This document shows, piece by piece, positions 36,331 through 46,163 of a stretch of DNA of 64,000 nucleotides (its first letter is position 1; each line of letters begins with the position of its first letter). The DNA lies in contig NZ_JAIEZQ010000001.1 in the NCBI RefSeq assembly GCF_019679455.1, positions 992,001-1,056,000 of the forward strand. The letters run 5' to 3'. The position numbers were made by a program, and so were the translations under genes. The stretch comes from Nocardioides jiangsuensis. Lineage in GTDB: Bacteria > Actinomycetota > Actinomycetes > Propionibacteriales > Nocardioidaceae. Under the pieces are notes generated by a model that ran no database searches, was not told the origin of the DNA, and was given only the letters and a program-made list of their open reading frames with translations.

Positions 36331-37118
36331 CCCGCCTCCACCCCGCCCGGGTGGGTGAACGGCGTGGTCGTGGCGAGCTCGACGAACCCGAGCCGCCGCA
36401 GGATCGGCCGGCTGTCCGGGGATGCGTCGACCTGCACGTACCGGAACCCGTGGGCGGCCGCCTGGGCGGCGCGGTAGGCGACCACGGCGCGGAAGACGCC
36501 GCGGCCCCGCCACTCGGGCAGCGTCCCGCCACCCCAGATGCTGGCGAAGTCGGTGCCGTGGTGGAGCTCGAGCCGACCGGCGCACACCGGCCGGCCCTCG
36601 GCCGTGGCAACCACGGCCGCGACCGTGCGCGGGCGCCGGGCCAACCCGTCGAGGACGTGCCGGCCGATCGCGGAGTGGTCCCCGCCGAACACCTCGTCGT
36701 GGACACGGACCAGCGCCTCGGCCCCCGCCGCGTCGACGACGTCGACCAGCTCCACGCCCGGCGGAGGCGACACGTCGAGAGCGAGGTCGGCGACGTCCGC
36801 GACCAACAGGGTCTCCTCCGGCTCGCGCGTCAGCCCGGCCGCGACCAGCCGCTCGGGCAGGTCGGCGGGCCGGTCGTGGGAGTAGTGCTTCCACTCCCAC
36901 GGGCGGGACACCTCGGCGAAGCGGGCGACCTGGGCGGCGATCGCCGCGTCCGCGGTGTCCTCGTCGAGGTCGGACCAGGTCACCCCGTTCCAGCCATGCT
37001 CGGGAGCCACGCTGCGCACCACTCCGCCGTCGCGCTCGACGAGACCGTCCGGGCCGTCGGGGGCCGGGTTGCGCCGGATCTGGTCGTCGTACGCCGCGAG
37101 CACCGCGTGGGAGTCCAT
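36318..37118 (-). CDS. GNAT family N-acetyltransferase
   Basis: A 266-residue GNAT protein. The acetyl-CoA-binding loop is GGTLPEWRGRGVFRAVVAYRA (pattern R/Q-x2-G-x-G/A) and the closing segment is ASPDSRPILRRLGFVELATTTPF. The first ~100 residues form an extra domain, as in two-domain GNATs. The acyl acceptor cannot be told. The ATG at 37118 precedes a clear N-terminal domain. Convergent with the metalloprotease. Confidence 0.87.
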   Translation of the reverse strand: MDSHAVLAAYDDQIRRNPAPDGPDGLVERDGGVVRSVAPEHGWNGVTWSDLDEDTADAAIAAQVARFAEVSRPWEWKHYSHDRPADLPERLVAAGLTREPEETLLVADVADLALDVSPPPGVELVDVVDAAGAEALVRVHDEVFGGDHSAIGRHVLDGLARRPRTVAAVVATAEGRPVCAGRLELHHGTDFASIWGGGTLPEWRGRGVFRAVVAYRAAQAAAHGFRYVQVDASPDSRPILRRLGFVELATTTPFTHPGGVEAGQGR

Positions 37119-37239
37119 GCGCGTAGCCGACCAGATCAGTCGTCAGCCCCGCAACCGGCTTTCACCGCAAGACCCGCGCCGGTGGCCGGCCCCGGGGCGC
37201 CGCCGTAAGGGTTCGCGAGGCGACAGGTTCCCGAGGGCA

Positions 37240-37509
37240 TCAGCGCTCGAGTCGCTCAAGCAGGCGCACGCTGACGGAGTCACCGGCCTCCTTGCCGATC
37301 GCCGTGCGGACCTCGGCCTTCACCGGCAGCTTGTGGGTGCCGTCGCCCAGCGCCATGAACGAGCTCTGGAAGGGGTGGCCGTCGATGGTTCCGCGCACCT
37401 TGACCAGCCCCCGGGTGCCGAAGCACCGCACCGAGTCCTGCCAGACGACGTAGGTCCAGCCGCCCTTGCTCGGGCTCTTGCGCAGGGTGGCGGTGAACTG
37501 CTCGTCCAT
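37240..37509 (-). CDS. DUF1905 domain protein
   Basis: An 89-residue protein of the DUF1905 type: [79 protein letters not shown], a small beta-barrel fold. Members are often paired with a YdeI-like domain, absent here. The ATG at 37509 has GAGG upstream. No function is known. Confidence 0.85.
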   Translation of the reverse strand: MDEQFTATLRKSPSKGGWTYVVWQDSVRCFGTRGLVKVRGTIDGHPFQSSFMALGDGTHKLPVKAEVRTAIGKEAGDSVSVRLLERLER

Positions 37510-37760
37510 CTCGGCCTCCTCGGGTCCGGCTCTCAGCATGGTGGACTCCGCCGAGCGCGGGAACTCATCGCGGTCCCGTGCGGAGACCAGCAATACGGCG
37601 GCCGACGGTCCCGGGTTTCGACGTCGAGGCTGTGCCGGTCTCGACGCACGGCACACGGCAGACCGGGTCCGACGGGCCCGTTGACCGGTCGGCACGGCCA
37701 GGTTCATGCTGCAGGAGTCTCCCTGTGGGGAGCTTGTCGAGGCCCGATCGGAGGGAAGCC

Positions 37761-38144
37761 ATGAGCGACGAGGCACCCGTGTTCCGGGTGAGTCCGGCCG
37801 AGCGGACCGAGGGCGCACCCACCCCGGGGATGAACCGCGAGCAGGCGGTCTCCACCGAGCACATGTGGGCCGGCTTCGTGACCACCGACGCCGGGATGGT
37901 GTCCGGATGGCACCACCACGGCGAGTACGAGTCGAGCATCTACGTCGTCTCGGGTGCGCTGCGGATGGAGTTCGGCCCAGGCGGACGCGACGTGCTCGAG
38001 GCCGCGGACGGTGACTTCGTGTACGTCGCGCCGCACGCGATCCACCGCGAGGGCAACCCCGCGGACGAGCCGTCCACGCTGGTCGTCGTGCGTTCCGGCA
38101 CCGGCGACCCGGTGACGAACGTCGACGGCCCAGCGCCCGGCTGA
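37761..38144 (+). CDS. Cupin domain protein
   Basis: A 127-residue single-cupin protein with metal-binding residues in [23 protein letters not shown] and [25 protein letters not shown]. The two His-rich motifs match the usual cupin 1 and 2 patterns, so it should bind a metal and act on, or bind, a small molecule. The ATG at 37761 follows GGAGGGAAG. The next gene, a flavoprotein, begins 79 bases downstream on the same strand. Confidence 0.88.
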   Translation: MSDEAPVFRVSPAERTEGAPTPGMNREQAVSTEHMWAGFVTTDAGMVSGWHHHGEYESSIYVVSGALRMEFGPGGRDVLEAADGDFVYVAPHAIHREGNPADEPSTLVVVRSGTGDPVTNVDGPAPG

Positions 38145-38223
38145 CCCGGGTCACCCGGTGGTGGCCGCGCCAGGGACGCCCGCGCGGACCTGCGGACTCA
38201 CCGTGAACGAGGAAGGGGCATCG

Positions 38224-39474
38224 ATGAGCGAGCGCACGACCTGCGTGGTCATCGGAGGCGGGCCCGCCGGCATGGTGCTCGGGCTGCTGCTCGCCCGGGC
38301 CGGGGTCGAGGTGAGCGTGCTGGAGAAGCACGGCGACTTCCTGCGGGACTTCCGCGGGGACACCGTCCACCCGTCGACGCTGCGGCTGCTCGACGAGCTG
38401 GGCCTCGGCGAGAGGTTCGCCCGGCTGCCGTACAGCCGGTTGCACGAGGTCGCCTTCCCGATCGACGGCGGGCGCACCGTGGTCGTGGCCGACTTCCGCA
38501 GGTTGAAGGGGCGCTACCCCTACGTCGCGATGGTGCCGCAGTGGGACCTGCTCAACCTGCTGGCCGACGCGGGCAGGGAGGAACCGAGCTTCACGCTGCG
38601 GATGCGGACCGAGGTGACCGACCTGGTACGCGAGGCGGGCCGGGTCGCGGGGGTGCGCTACCGCACGGAGGACGGCGCCACCGGGGAGATCCGCGCCGAC
38701 CTGACCGTGGCCTGCGACGGCCGCTGGTCCATCGCGCGTCAGCAGGCGCACCTCCGCCCCAGGGAGTTCCCCGTCTCGATCGACGCCTGGTGGTTCCGGC
38801 TCCCGCGTGCGCCGGAGGACCACCCCTCCGCACTGACGCCGCGGGCGGGCAGGGGGCGCTTCGCGCTGGTCATCCCGCGCAAGGACTTCCTCCAGCTCGC
38901 CTACATCGCGCCGAAGGGAACCGATCCCCAGCTGCGGGCACGCGGGATCGAGAGCTTCCGCCGGGACATCGCCGAGCTCATGCCCGAGTTCGAGGAGCGC
39001 GTGGACGCACTGGGGTCGATGGACGAGGTCAAGCACCTCGACGTGCGGGTGAACCGGCTGAGCCGGTGGCACGTCGACGGCCTGCTCTGTATCGGCGACG
39101 CCGCGCACGCGATGTCCCCGGTAGGCGGGGTCGGCATCAACCTCGCCGTCCAGGACGCCGTGGCCGCGGCGACCCTGCTCGCCGACCCGCTGTTACGGGG
39201 CGCGGTGACCTCGGCCGACCTGGCGGCGGTGCGCACCCGCAGGCTCCTCCCGACGATCGTCATCCAGGCACTGCAGCGGCTGCTGCACCGAGGTCTGGTG
39301 AAGCCGATCCTCGACGGGCGACGGATGGGCCCGCCGCGACCGGTCCTGGCGATCTTGCGGCACGTTCCGAAGGCGTCGTACGCGACGGCGTACCTCATTG
39401 GCGTCGGGCCACGACCCGAGCATGCGCCGGCGTTCGCCAGGCGTTCCGCCCAGGACGCGTCGCCGAACGCCTGA
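38224..39474 (+). CDS. FAD-dependent oxidoreductase (PheA/TfdB-type monooxygenase-like)
   Basis: A 416-residue flavoprotein. The Rossmann motif [14 protein letters not shown] is at residues ~7-20, and the second FAD motif is [26 protein letters not shown] (~300-325). These match the FAD-binding monooxygenase family (aromatic hydroxylases and related). The substrate is unknown. The ATG at 38224 is the start closest to the Rossmann fold. Confidence 0.9.
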   Translation: MSERTTCVVIGGGPAGMVLGLLLARAGVEVSVLEKHGDFLRDFRGDTVHPSTLRLLDELGLGERFARLPYSRLHEVAFPIDGGRTVVVADFRRLKGRYPYVAMVPQWDLLNLLADAGREEPSFTLRMRTEVTDLVREAGRVAGVRYRTEDGATGEIRADLTVACDGRWSIARQQAHLRPREFPVSIDAWWFRLPRAPEDHPSALTPRAGRGRFALVIPRKDFLQLAYIAPKGTDPQLRARGIESFRRDIAELMPEFEERVDALGSMDEVKHLDVRVNRLSRWHVDGLLCIGDAAHAMSPVGGVGINLAVQDAVAAATLLADPLLRGAVTSADLAAVRTRRLLPTIVIQALQRLLHRGLVKPILDGRRMGPPRPVLAILRHVPKASYATAYLIGVGPRPEHAPAFARRSAQDASPNA

Positions 39475-39528
39475 CGCGACGCGGGAAACGGCGCCGGCCG
39501 GTCCCTGGGTACCTCTACGCTCCCGGTC

Positions 39529-40167
39529 ATGGGTGTGTTCCTGGACGTGACGCTGTCGCGGGTGCCGGCCGGCATCGACTTCGCCGAGCCGCTGCGGCAG
39601 CTGTTCGCGTGGGTCGAGGACCAGGGGTACGTCCACTGCGGGCGGGGCGGGGAGCTGTTCGGCACCTTGGACGGCGACCGGCACCTCGGCACGAGCATCG
39701 GCCTGCGCGGCCACGGGGCGGACGAGACCTCGTCGTACGTCCAGGACTGGTTCGGCGAGGTCCGCGACGAGCCCCGTCCGTGGCTGTGGCCGTTCGCCAG
39801 GACGGGTAGCGACGGCTCCACCGCCGCTCTCTGGCTGGGCATCGACGGGGCGACCCGGATCGTCCACCTGGGGTCGGGCAGCGGCTCCATGATGACCTGC
39901 GTCCTCGCCGAGGACCCGGTCGACTTCCTCAGGTTGCTGGCGATCGGCTACCGGGAGATCTGCTGGAACGTCGACTACGCCGCGCCCCCGGAGCCGCTGT
40001 ACGCGCAGCACGAGGTCGTCAACGCGCCGTACCGAGACTGGGTGCGCTCGACCTTCGGGGTGACGATCCCCCGGACCGGCCTGGAGATCGTCCCCGAACC
40101 GGCCGAGATGGGCGACGAGAACACCACCGACCCGTTCTGCCGCCTGGTCAACCGGCTGACCGGCTGA
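39529..40167 (+). CDS. Hypothetical protein
   Basis: A 212-residue protein of no family I can name. It begins MGVFLDVTLSRVPAGIDFAEPLRQLFAWV and has a Trp/Tyr-rich middle (WLWPFARTGSDGSTAALWLGIDG) and a closing FLRLLAIGYREICWN. The pattern of small acidic and aromatic segments resembles SUKH/SMI1-type immunity proteins only weakly. No signal peptide or membrane segment. The ATG at 39529 is chosen by coding start; it stands alone. Confidence 0.55.
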   Translation: MGVFLDVTLSRVPAGIDFAEPLRQLFAWVEDQGYVHCGRGGELFGTLDGDRHLGTSIGLRGHGADETSSYVQDWFGEVRDEPRPWLWPFARTGSDGSTAALWLGIDGATRIVHLGSGSGSMMTCVLAEDPVDFLRLLAIGYREICWNVDYAAPPEPLYAQHEVVNAPYRDWVRSTFGVTIPRTGLEIVPEPAEMGDENTTDPFCRLVNRLTG

Positions 40168-40293
40168 CCAGGCCCGCGCGCTGGTCCCTGGGGCGGGCCG
40201 AGTCCGTCTACGCGGCGCGCCCACCCGCTTGTGCCGCTCCGGTGGGACCAACGGCCCTGCGCGACGGAGAGCGCCCCGATCTAGCGTCGAATC

Positions 40294-40674
40294 ATGAAGA
40301 CTCGACTCCAGAAGCACCTCGCCATGACCGTCGCGGGATCCGCGGCGGTCGTCGCCACCTTGATGGGCCTCACCGTCGCTCCGAGCCAGGGCGCGGCCGC
40401 GTACGCGTGCCACGGGCGCACCGCGACCATCGTCGGCAGCGCGTCCTCCAACGAGATCGACGGCACCTCCGGACCCGACGTGATCGTCGGCCTCGGGGGC
40501 AACGACGACATCGAGGGGCACGGCGGCAACGACGTCGTCTGCGGCGGTCGGGGAAGTGACGAGCTCGAGGGTGACCGAGGGAACGACCGGCTGTACGGCG
40601 GGCGCGGTTACGACGAGGCCGAAGGGGGACCTGGCGCGGACGTGTGCAAGGCGGAAAAGACCGAGAGCTGCTGA
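40294..40674 (+). CDS. Small secreted RTX-type calcium-binding repeat protein
   Basis: A 126-residue protein with a hydrophobic signal-like N-terminus (residues ~12-34, ending GAAAYA) and a mature part of Gly/Asp repeats: GTSGPDVIVGLGGNDDIEGHGGNDVVCGGRGSDELEGDRGNDRLYGGRGYDEAEGGPGADVC. The nine-residue GGxGxDxUx pattern is that of calcium-binding RTX repeats. It is short for the family (about four to five repeats) and has cysteines at both ends of the repeat block. It may fold on calcium outside the cell. Confidence 0.85.
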   Translation: MKTRLQKHLAMTVAGSAAVVATLMGLTVAPSQGAAAYACHGRTATIVGSASSNEIDGTSGPDVIVGLGGNDDIEGHGGNDVVCGGRGSDELEGDRGNDRLYGGRGYDEAEGGPGADVCKAEKTESC

Positions 40675-40695
40675 TCCCGGACAGAGCGGCACGCG

Positions 40696-41160
40696 TCAAC
40701 CCTCGACGAGCACGGCGAGCCTGGCGAGCGCCTCCCTCCAGCCGGCTTCGTTGTCCGCGGTCGATACGCCACGGGGAAGCCCCTCGTGCACAGCGACCAG
40801 GTCGGTGCCGTCGCCCGCATCCGCGAGCGTGATGGTGATCGTCATCTCACCGCGAAAAGCCGGGTCTTCGGTCTCGAACTCGTCCGCCTCGACGACGACC
40901 TCGTCGGGCACGAGCCTGACGAAACGACCGCGGTAGGTGTCGGTGTGTGCGGTGGTCTTTCCCCGGCTGTCCATCCCGTCGTAGGTGAGCGAGATCCGGA
41001 ACGTGCCGCCTTCCCGTCCGTCGAACTCGTGAACGTGACAGGACATACCCGTGGGCACCTTCCACCGGGAGACCGCCTCCGCATCGACGAGGGCACGGTA
41101 GACACGTCCACGAGGCGCGTTCAGGTGACGCGTCACCAGGATGGAGGTCATGTCTTCCAT
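40696..41160 (-). CDS. SRPBCC (AHSA1-like) protein
   Basis: A 154-residue START-like protein of the SRPBCC superfamily: residues 6-30 VTRHLNAPRGRVYRALVDAEAVSRW, a middle GGTFRISLTYDG, and a C-terminal helix ADNEAGWREALARLAVLVEG with the GW..AL pattern of AHSA1-like proteins. It binds hydrophobic ligands or chaperone partners; the ligand is unknown. The ATG at 41160 is used; a second ATG three codons later is possible. Confidence 0.87.
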   Translation of the reverse strand: MEDMTSILVTRHLNAPRGRVYRALVDAEAVSRWKVPTGMSCHVHEFDGREGGTFRISLTYDGMDSRGKTTAHTDTYRGRFVRLVPDEVVVEADEFETEDPAFRGEMTITITLADAGDGTDLVAVHEGLPRGVSTADNEAGWREALARLAVLVEG

Positions 41161-41257
41161 GGTGCCCCGCCGGTGACGGGGAGTCGTCCGGATCCGGGGA
41201 CGCCGACGTGGCGCCCGGTACGGCGTGCGGAGCTCGACCTCCGTGACCGATCGCGCA

Positions 41258-42544
41258 TCAGCTCGCGGGCTCCGGAAGCCCCTCGGTCCGCCACAGGTCG
41301 GGATGGTCCTCGACCCAACGCTGCGCGTCGCGACGGCCGAACTCAGAGGCGGCGTCGAAGAAGTCGGGGTCGAACAGGAGGTAGGACAAGAGCTCGCCCT
41401 GAAGCGGGCTGTCGCTGCCGAGCAGCCGGTGCATGATCTGCATGTCCGGATCGCCGAGGGTGCGGAGCAGCGAGCCGTGGTTGGCGCGAAAGACCTCCAT
41501 CGCGGCGCGGGCAAGCTCCTCGCCGTCTTCGGGGGCGACTGCGACGTAGGGCACCGTGCGGTACGCCGACTGGCCGCGACCCTCGCGGTGACGTCGGAGG
41601 GAAGGGGCCAGCTCGGCGTCCTGCGTCATGGCGTTGACCTCTGCGAGCCGCCGCAGGTCGTGGCGCAGCGGGTCGTCCATGACCGCGCCGAGCAGGGTCG
41701 CCCCGCCGTCGCCCAGGTCGACGGCGACCCCGTCCAGGTCGAGGTCCTGGTCTGGCGGGCGCAGCGCGCCGGTGCCGACCACCATGATGCGATCGGCCCC
41801 GAGCTCGAGGGCCGGAGCGAGCGGCTCACGACGGCGGGTGGCGCCGTCGACGTACCACCCCGCGGCCTCGGCGGGCTCGTCGACGCGCACCGAGGGGAAC
41901 AGGGCCGGGATCGCCGCGGAGGCCATCAGGTGGGAGACCTGAAGCCGGGTGGCGACGAAGCGGCCGTGGTACTCGGGCGCCGCGCGCGGTATGGGGGAGG
42001 CGGACTCGGTGAACACCACGACTCGCCCGGTCCGGACGGACGTCGCCGTGACGGCCGCAACGTCGACGACACCCTCCTCGACGTTGCGATGCAGTGCCTC
42101 CCAGTCGATGGACTGCGCGAGGGTTCGGGCGAGCGGCTGGGTCCCGAACAACCCGCGCAGTCGGAAGAACGACAGGCCCAGCGTCTCCGACGTGTAGCGT
42201 GCCAGCACCTCGGGCACCTGCCTCCACAGCGGCCGCATCACGTGCCGCTTGGTGGCTTGGTCGAGCACGTCCCTGAGCCGTGCGACCTGCTCGCCGGCCT
42301 CCAGGTGAGCCGTTGCCGCGAGGACGCCGCTGAGCAGTGCACCGGCGCTGGTGCCGATCAGCACGCACGGACGTGTGCCGCTCTCCGCCAACGCCGGCAG
42401 CAGTACCTCCAGGGCGCCCACCTGGTACGCCGATCGGGCACCACCGGCGTCGAGCACCAGAGCCACCCGTGTCCCGGCGTTGTCCGGGCTCTCGCGGCGG
42501 TCGCGGGGCTTGACGTCGCGAGAACTGCTGCTGGCCGACTGCAT
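41258..42544 (-). CDS. Patatin-like phospholipase family protein
   Basis: A 428-residue patatin-domain hydrolase with the catalytic Ser-Asp dyad. The oxyanion-hole region is LDAGGARSAYQ, the nucleophile lies in GTSAG (S66), and the Asp is in YVDGATRRRE (D233, family DG[AG]). The C-terminal half (~270-428) is an extra helical domain. It should cleave acyl esters of lipids in the cytoplasm or at the membrane. The ATG at 42544 starts the region. Divergent from the methyltransferase gene, 72 bases apart. Confidence 0.9.
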   Translation of the reverse strand: MQSASSSSRDVKPRDRRESPDNAGTRVALVLDAGGARSAYQVGALEVLLPALAESGTRPCVLIGTSAGALLSGVLAATAHLEAGEQVARLRDVLDQATKRHVMRPLWRQVPEVLARYTSETLGLSFFRLRGLFGTQPLARTLAQSIDWEALHRNVEEGVVDVAAVTATSVRTGRVVVFTESASPIPRAAPEYHGRFVATRLQVSHLMASAAIPALFPSVRVDEPAEAAGWYVDGATRRREPLAPALELGADRIMVVGTGALRPPDQDLDLDGVAVDLGDGGATLLGAVMDDPLRHDLRRLAEVNAMTQDAELAPSLRRHREGRGQSAYRTVPYVAVAPEDGEELARAAMEVFRANHGSLLRTLGDPDMQIMHRLLGSDSPLQGELLSYLLFDPDFFDAASEFGRRDAQRWVEDHPDLWRTEGLPEPAS

Positions 42545-42616
42545 CCGGCGATGCTAGACCGTCCACGCCATTCGGTGCCGCCCGACGGTGCCGGCCGGCG
42601 TGCGATCATCCGGCTC

Positions 42617-43282
42617 GTGACCTCCTCGACGCCCGATCCGCTCGGCTTCCGCAGAGTGCGACACGCCTACGACACGGTGGCGGAGGACTACGCCGCCTAC
42701 CTGCCGGACACCCGTGCCGAGGCTCCGCTCGACCTCGCCATGGTCGATGCCTTCGCTGAGGCGGTGACGTCGGGCGACGACGCACAGGTCCTGGACGCGG
42801 GATGCGGCGCGGGTCGGATGAGCCGGTACCTCGCCGAGCGAGGATGCCTCGTCGAGGGAGTCGACCTGTCGTCGAGCATGGTCGCGATGGCCCGACGTGA
42901 CCACCCCGACCTGGTGTTCACCGTGGGCTCGTTGACCGACCTCCCGTACCCCGATGACCGGTTCGCAGGCGTGATGCTGTGGTACTCGATCATCCACACC
43001 CCTCCCGCCGGCCAGGCACGCATCTTCGCTGAGGCGACCCGGGTCCTGCGCCCTGGTGGTCACGTGCTGGTCGGTTTCCAGTCCGGCGAAGGGACGCGCG
43101 ACGTGTCCGGGGCGTACCGCCGGTTCGGTCACGAGATCCAGCTCGAGCGCCACCTCTACACGCCTGATCACGTTGCCTGTCAGATCGAGGCGGCCGGCCT
43201 ACGAGAAGTGTGCCGCTTGGTGCGACGCGCTCAGGGCAACGAGAAGGACGATCAGGCCGTCCTGCTTGCCAAGGCCGATTGA
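42617..43282 (+). CDS. SAM-dependent methyltransferase (UbiE/class I type)
   Basis: A 221-residue class I methyltransferase. Motif I is VLDAGCGAGRMSRYLAERGCLVEGVDLSSSMV and the following segments GSLTDLPYPDDRFAGVMLWYSIIH and ATRVLRPGGHVLVGF match the Methyltransf_11/25 fold. The GTG at 42617 is used since no other start lies before the fold. The substrate is unknown. Confidence 0.88.
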   Translation: MTSSTPDPLGFRRVRHAYDTVAEDYAAYLPDTRAEAPLDLAMVDAFAEAVTSGDDAQVLDAGCGAGRMSRYLAERGCLVEGVDLSSSMVAMARRDHPDLVFTVGSLTDLPYPDDRFAGVMLWYSIIHTPPAGQARIFAEATRVLRPGGHVLVGFQSGEGTRDVSGAYRRFGHEIQLERHLYTPDHVACQIEAAGLREVCRLVRRAQGNEKDDQAVLLAKAD

Positions 43283-43356
43283 GAGACCCCCGCACATTGG
43301 CTTGTCGGGACGGTCCGCAGCCGCCGGATTCACCGGTTGAGCGAAGCCGGCCTGAC

Positions 43357-43790
43357 ATGACGGGCGACCTACCCAGCCATCCCTTCAGCCGTTCCCCCGA
43401 CGAGGTGTTCGCCTACCCGTTGATCCGGCCAATCTCCCCAGGTGGCAGGAGAATGTGGTCTCCGCGACCCATGATGGAGCGCTGGGGCTGGGGGCGCGGG
43501 TGGTCACTGTTCGTCGCCTGGGCAAGCGGGAGCAGACGATGACGTTGGAGATGACTGGGTACGACGCCCCTCACAGCTGGTCGCTGAGAGGCGTCGACGG
43601 ACCGGTGCGCGCGCTCGTGACGACTCGGATCGAGCCGCTGGATGACGGCGCCCGGAGTCGGGTCACGATCGAACTCGACTTCGAGGGGCATGGCATCGGG
43701 AAGGTGCTGGTGCCGCTCCTTGTCCGACCGGAATCGCGTCAGGGCCTTCCGCGAAATCTCGAACTGCTGCGCATCAGTCTCGAGGGCTGA
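43357..43790 (+). pseudogene. Frameshifted SRPBCC family gene
   Basis: The N-terminal part (ATG at 43357, SRSPDEVFAY in one frame) and the larger C-terminal part (DPANLPRWQENVVSATHDG... to the stop at 43790 in the next frame) together form one SRPBCC/polyketide-cyclase-like protein. The frame changes near 43418-43426, where adding one base to CCCGTTGAT would rejoin them (FAYPVDPANLPRW). It is either a real pseudogene or a sequencing error. If only the second frame is used, a shorter protein from 43455 is possible. Confidence 0.6.
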
Positions 43791-43956
43791 GCAGCAACCC
43801 TGAACGGGCGCAGGGCGGCTCATCCGCCTCTGTCTGGCCACGTCTACCCGCACGCGCACAAGATCGCAGGGTCTTGGCGCTGCGCCGACCTCGTCAGGTT
43901 GCTCTGGACGCGGGAACGCGCGATTTGCGGTAATTGAGAGTGTTCCAATGTGAGCC

Positions 43957-44322
43957 CTAGCGTGCTGAAGACCGTGCCCAGGAGAAGGCGATGAGTGCGA
44001 CCGCGATGACCGCGCCCGCCAGCAATACGGCGCCGATCAGAGGGAAGGGTTCGGTGACGTACACGGTCGGGAGACCGTCGTACTCGCAGGTGACGGTGAT
44101 GGGGTTGTCCATGTACGCCGGTCGGCCACCGGAAGCCTCGGGCGGAGAAAAGTGCGACCGAGGAGACGCGCAGTAGTCATTGAGGTACTGAGCCTGGCCT
44201 AGAAGCCAAACGAGTCCGGAGAGCAGGACAGCGATGCCGGTGACCGCCGAGGCGACGAGCAGCCGCGAGACTGCGATGCCTTGGTGCATGTGGCGTTGTA
44301 CACCTGCGTTGCGTATCGACAT
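43957..44322 (-). CDS. Small two-helix membrane protein
   Basis: A 121-residue protein with two hydrophobic helices (SRLLVASAVTGIAVLLSGLVWLLG and FPLIGAVLLAGAVIAVALIAF) separated by an ~45-residue outer loop with two cysteines (DYCASPRS and VTCEYDG). No family is recognised. The start is either the ATG at 44322 or one at 44289. It stands alone in a region with lower GC and a pseudogene. Confidence 0.55.
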   Translation of the reverse strand: MSIRNAGVQRHMHQGIAVSRLLVASAVTGIAVLLSGLVWLLGQAQYLNDYCASPRSHFSPPEASGGRPAYMDNPITVTCEYDGLPTVYVTEPFPLIGAVLLAGAVIAVALIAFSWARSSAR

Positions 44323-44550
44323 GGCTCAATAGTGCACCCGGCAGACGGCTGTTTTGTCCGCCTGGAACCGAACTGCGCAGGACCTACACATCACCCGCAC
44401 ACGTGATGACGAGGCACGCGCCCCACGCGGCATGGCCGGGCGAGCGCAGCCGCCCTCAACGTGGCTATAAGAAAGGCGTGCGCGACGCGCGCAAAGTCGC
44501 GGCATCATGACATGACAAGCGGCCTTGTGCTGTCTATCCGGACGGCGCGC

Positions 44551-45981
44551 TCAGCCGTGCGCCATGTCCACGAAGCGCGAGTAGTGGCCCTGGAAGGCGA
44601 CGGTGACGTCGCGGGTCGGCCCGTTACGGTGCTTGGCCACGATCAGGTCGGCCTCACCCGGACGGGTGGACTCCTTCTCGTAGACGTCCTCGCGGTGCAG
44701 CAGGATCACCATGTCGGCGTCCTGCTCGATCGCACCGGACTCACGAAGGTCCGACACCATGGGGCGCTTGTCCGCACGCTGCTCGGGACCACGGTTGAGC
44801 TGCGAGAGCGCAATGATCGGGACCTCGAGCTCCTTGGCGAGCAGCTTGATCTGACGGGAGAACTCCGAGACCTCGAGCTGGCGAGACTCGACCTTCTTGC
44901 CCGAGCTCATCAGCTGGAGGTAGTCGATCACGATCAGCCGCAGGTCGTGGCGCTGCTTGAGCCGGCGGGCCTTGGCCCGGATCTCCATCATCGTCATGTT
45001 CGGCGAGTCGTCGATGAAGAAAGGCGCCGAGGACACCTCGCCCATCTTGCGCGCGAGCTTGGCCCAGTCGTCGTCGGTCATGTGGCCGTTGCGCATGTGG
45101 TTGAGCGGGATCTTCGCCTCCGCCGACAGCAGCCGCATGGTGATCTCGTTGCGCGTCATCTCCAGCGAGAAGATGACGCTGGCCAGGTTGTGGTGGATCG
45201 AGGCGGCGCGGCAGAAGTCGAGCGCCAGCGTCGACTTACCGACCGCCGGTCGCGCCGCGATGATGATCATCTGGCCGCCGTGCAGTCCGTTGGTGAGATC
45301 GTCGAGGTCCGCGAACCCGGTCGGGACGCCCACCATCTGGCCGTCACGGTTGGAGATCGCCTCGATCTCGTCGAGGGTCGCCTCCATGATGTCGCTGAGC
45401 GGCGAGTAGTCCTCGGAGGTGCGCTTGTCGGTGACCTGGTAGATCTCCGCCTGGGCCCGGTCGACGACCTCGTCGACCTGTCCCTCCCCCGCGTAACCCA
45501 TCTGCGCGATCCGGGTGCCGGCACCGACGAGTCGCCGGAGGATCGCCTTCTCCCGGACGATCTCGGCGTAGTAGCCGGCGTTCGCCGCGATCGGCACGCT
45601 GGCCGAGAGGGTGTGGAGGTACGGCGCCCCGCCGATCTTGGCGAGCTCCCCCCGCCGCTGGAGCTCCGCGGCGATCGTGACCGGGTCGGCGGGCTCGCCG
45701 CGACCGTAGAGGTCGACGATGGCGTCGAAGATCGTCTCGTGCGCCGGCCGGTAGAAGTCCGTGCCCCGCACCGACTCGATCACGTCGGCGATCGCGTCCT
45801 TCGACAGCAGCATCGAGCCGATCACGCTCTGCTCGGCGTTGTTGTCCTGCGGCGGCGTGCGGTCACCGCCGCCCCCGCCGTTCCCGCCGCCGTGCTCCCC
45901 GCCCCCGTCGTACGACGAGGACCAGCCCGCACCGGCGTCCAGGGCCGGTCCCGCGCTGCTGGGGAACTCCGCAATGCTCAC
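44551..45981 (-). CDS. dnaB: Replicative DNA helicase
   Basis: A 476-residue DnaB hexameric helicase that unwinds DNA at the fork. The N-terminal domain (~45-150) is followed by the RecA-like motor with Walker A ARPAVGKST (243-251) and LRLIVIDYLQLM (Walker B), and QLNRGPEQR/SGAIEQDADMV near the end. It lacks the intein often found in mycobacterial dnaB. A Gly-rich leader (~25-40) precedes the fold. The GTG at 45981 has GGAGG upstream and is preferred over an upstream in-frame start. Confidence 0.97.
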   Translation of the reverse strand: MSIAEFPSSAGPALDAGAGWSSSYDGGGEHGGGNGGGGGDRTPPQDNNAEQSVIGSMLLSKDAIADVIESVRGTDFYRPAHETIFDAIVDLYGRGEPADPVTIAAELQRRGELAKIGGAPYLHTLSASVPIAANAGYYAEIVREKAILRRLVGAGTRIAQMGYAGEGQVDEVVDRAQAEIYQVTDKRTSEDYSPLSDIMEATLDEIEAISNRDGQMVGVPTGFADLDDLTNGLHGGQMIIIAARPAVGKSTLALDFCRAASIHHNLASVIFSLEMTRNEITMRLLSAEAKIPLNHMRNGHMTDDDWAKLARKMGEVSSAPFFIDDSPNMTMMEIRAKARRLKQRHDLRLIVIDYLQLMSSGKKVESRQLEVSEFSRQIKLLAKELEVPIIALSQLNRGPEQRADKRPMVSDLRESGAIEQDADMVILLHREDVYEKESTRPGEADLIVAKHRNGPTRDVTVAFQGHYSRFVDMAHG

Positions 45982-46163
45982 TCGATGCCTCCACGGCTGA
46001 TGTCCTTGATGTCTCACGACACTACGGAGCGTCACCCCCAGAAGAGTGGCGACCACGCCGACGAGACACCGGTCGCGAGCCCGTCGGGCGAGTGTCGGGG
46101 GTGGCCGCACACCGCGTACGCGAAGGCTGACGGTACGTGCCGCAAGGCCCCTGCGGAAAGTCC

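Noticed and set aside
45790-45960. An intein within dnaB, common in mycobacteria.
   Set aside because: The helicase reading frame runs through Walker A and downstream motifs without any insertion; the Gly-rich leader is ordinary linker.
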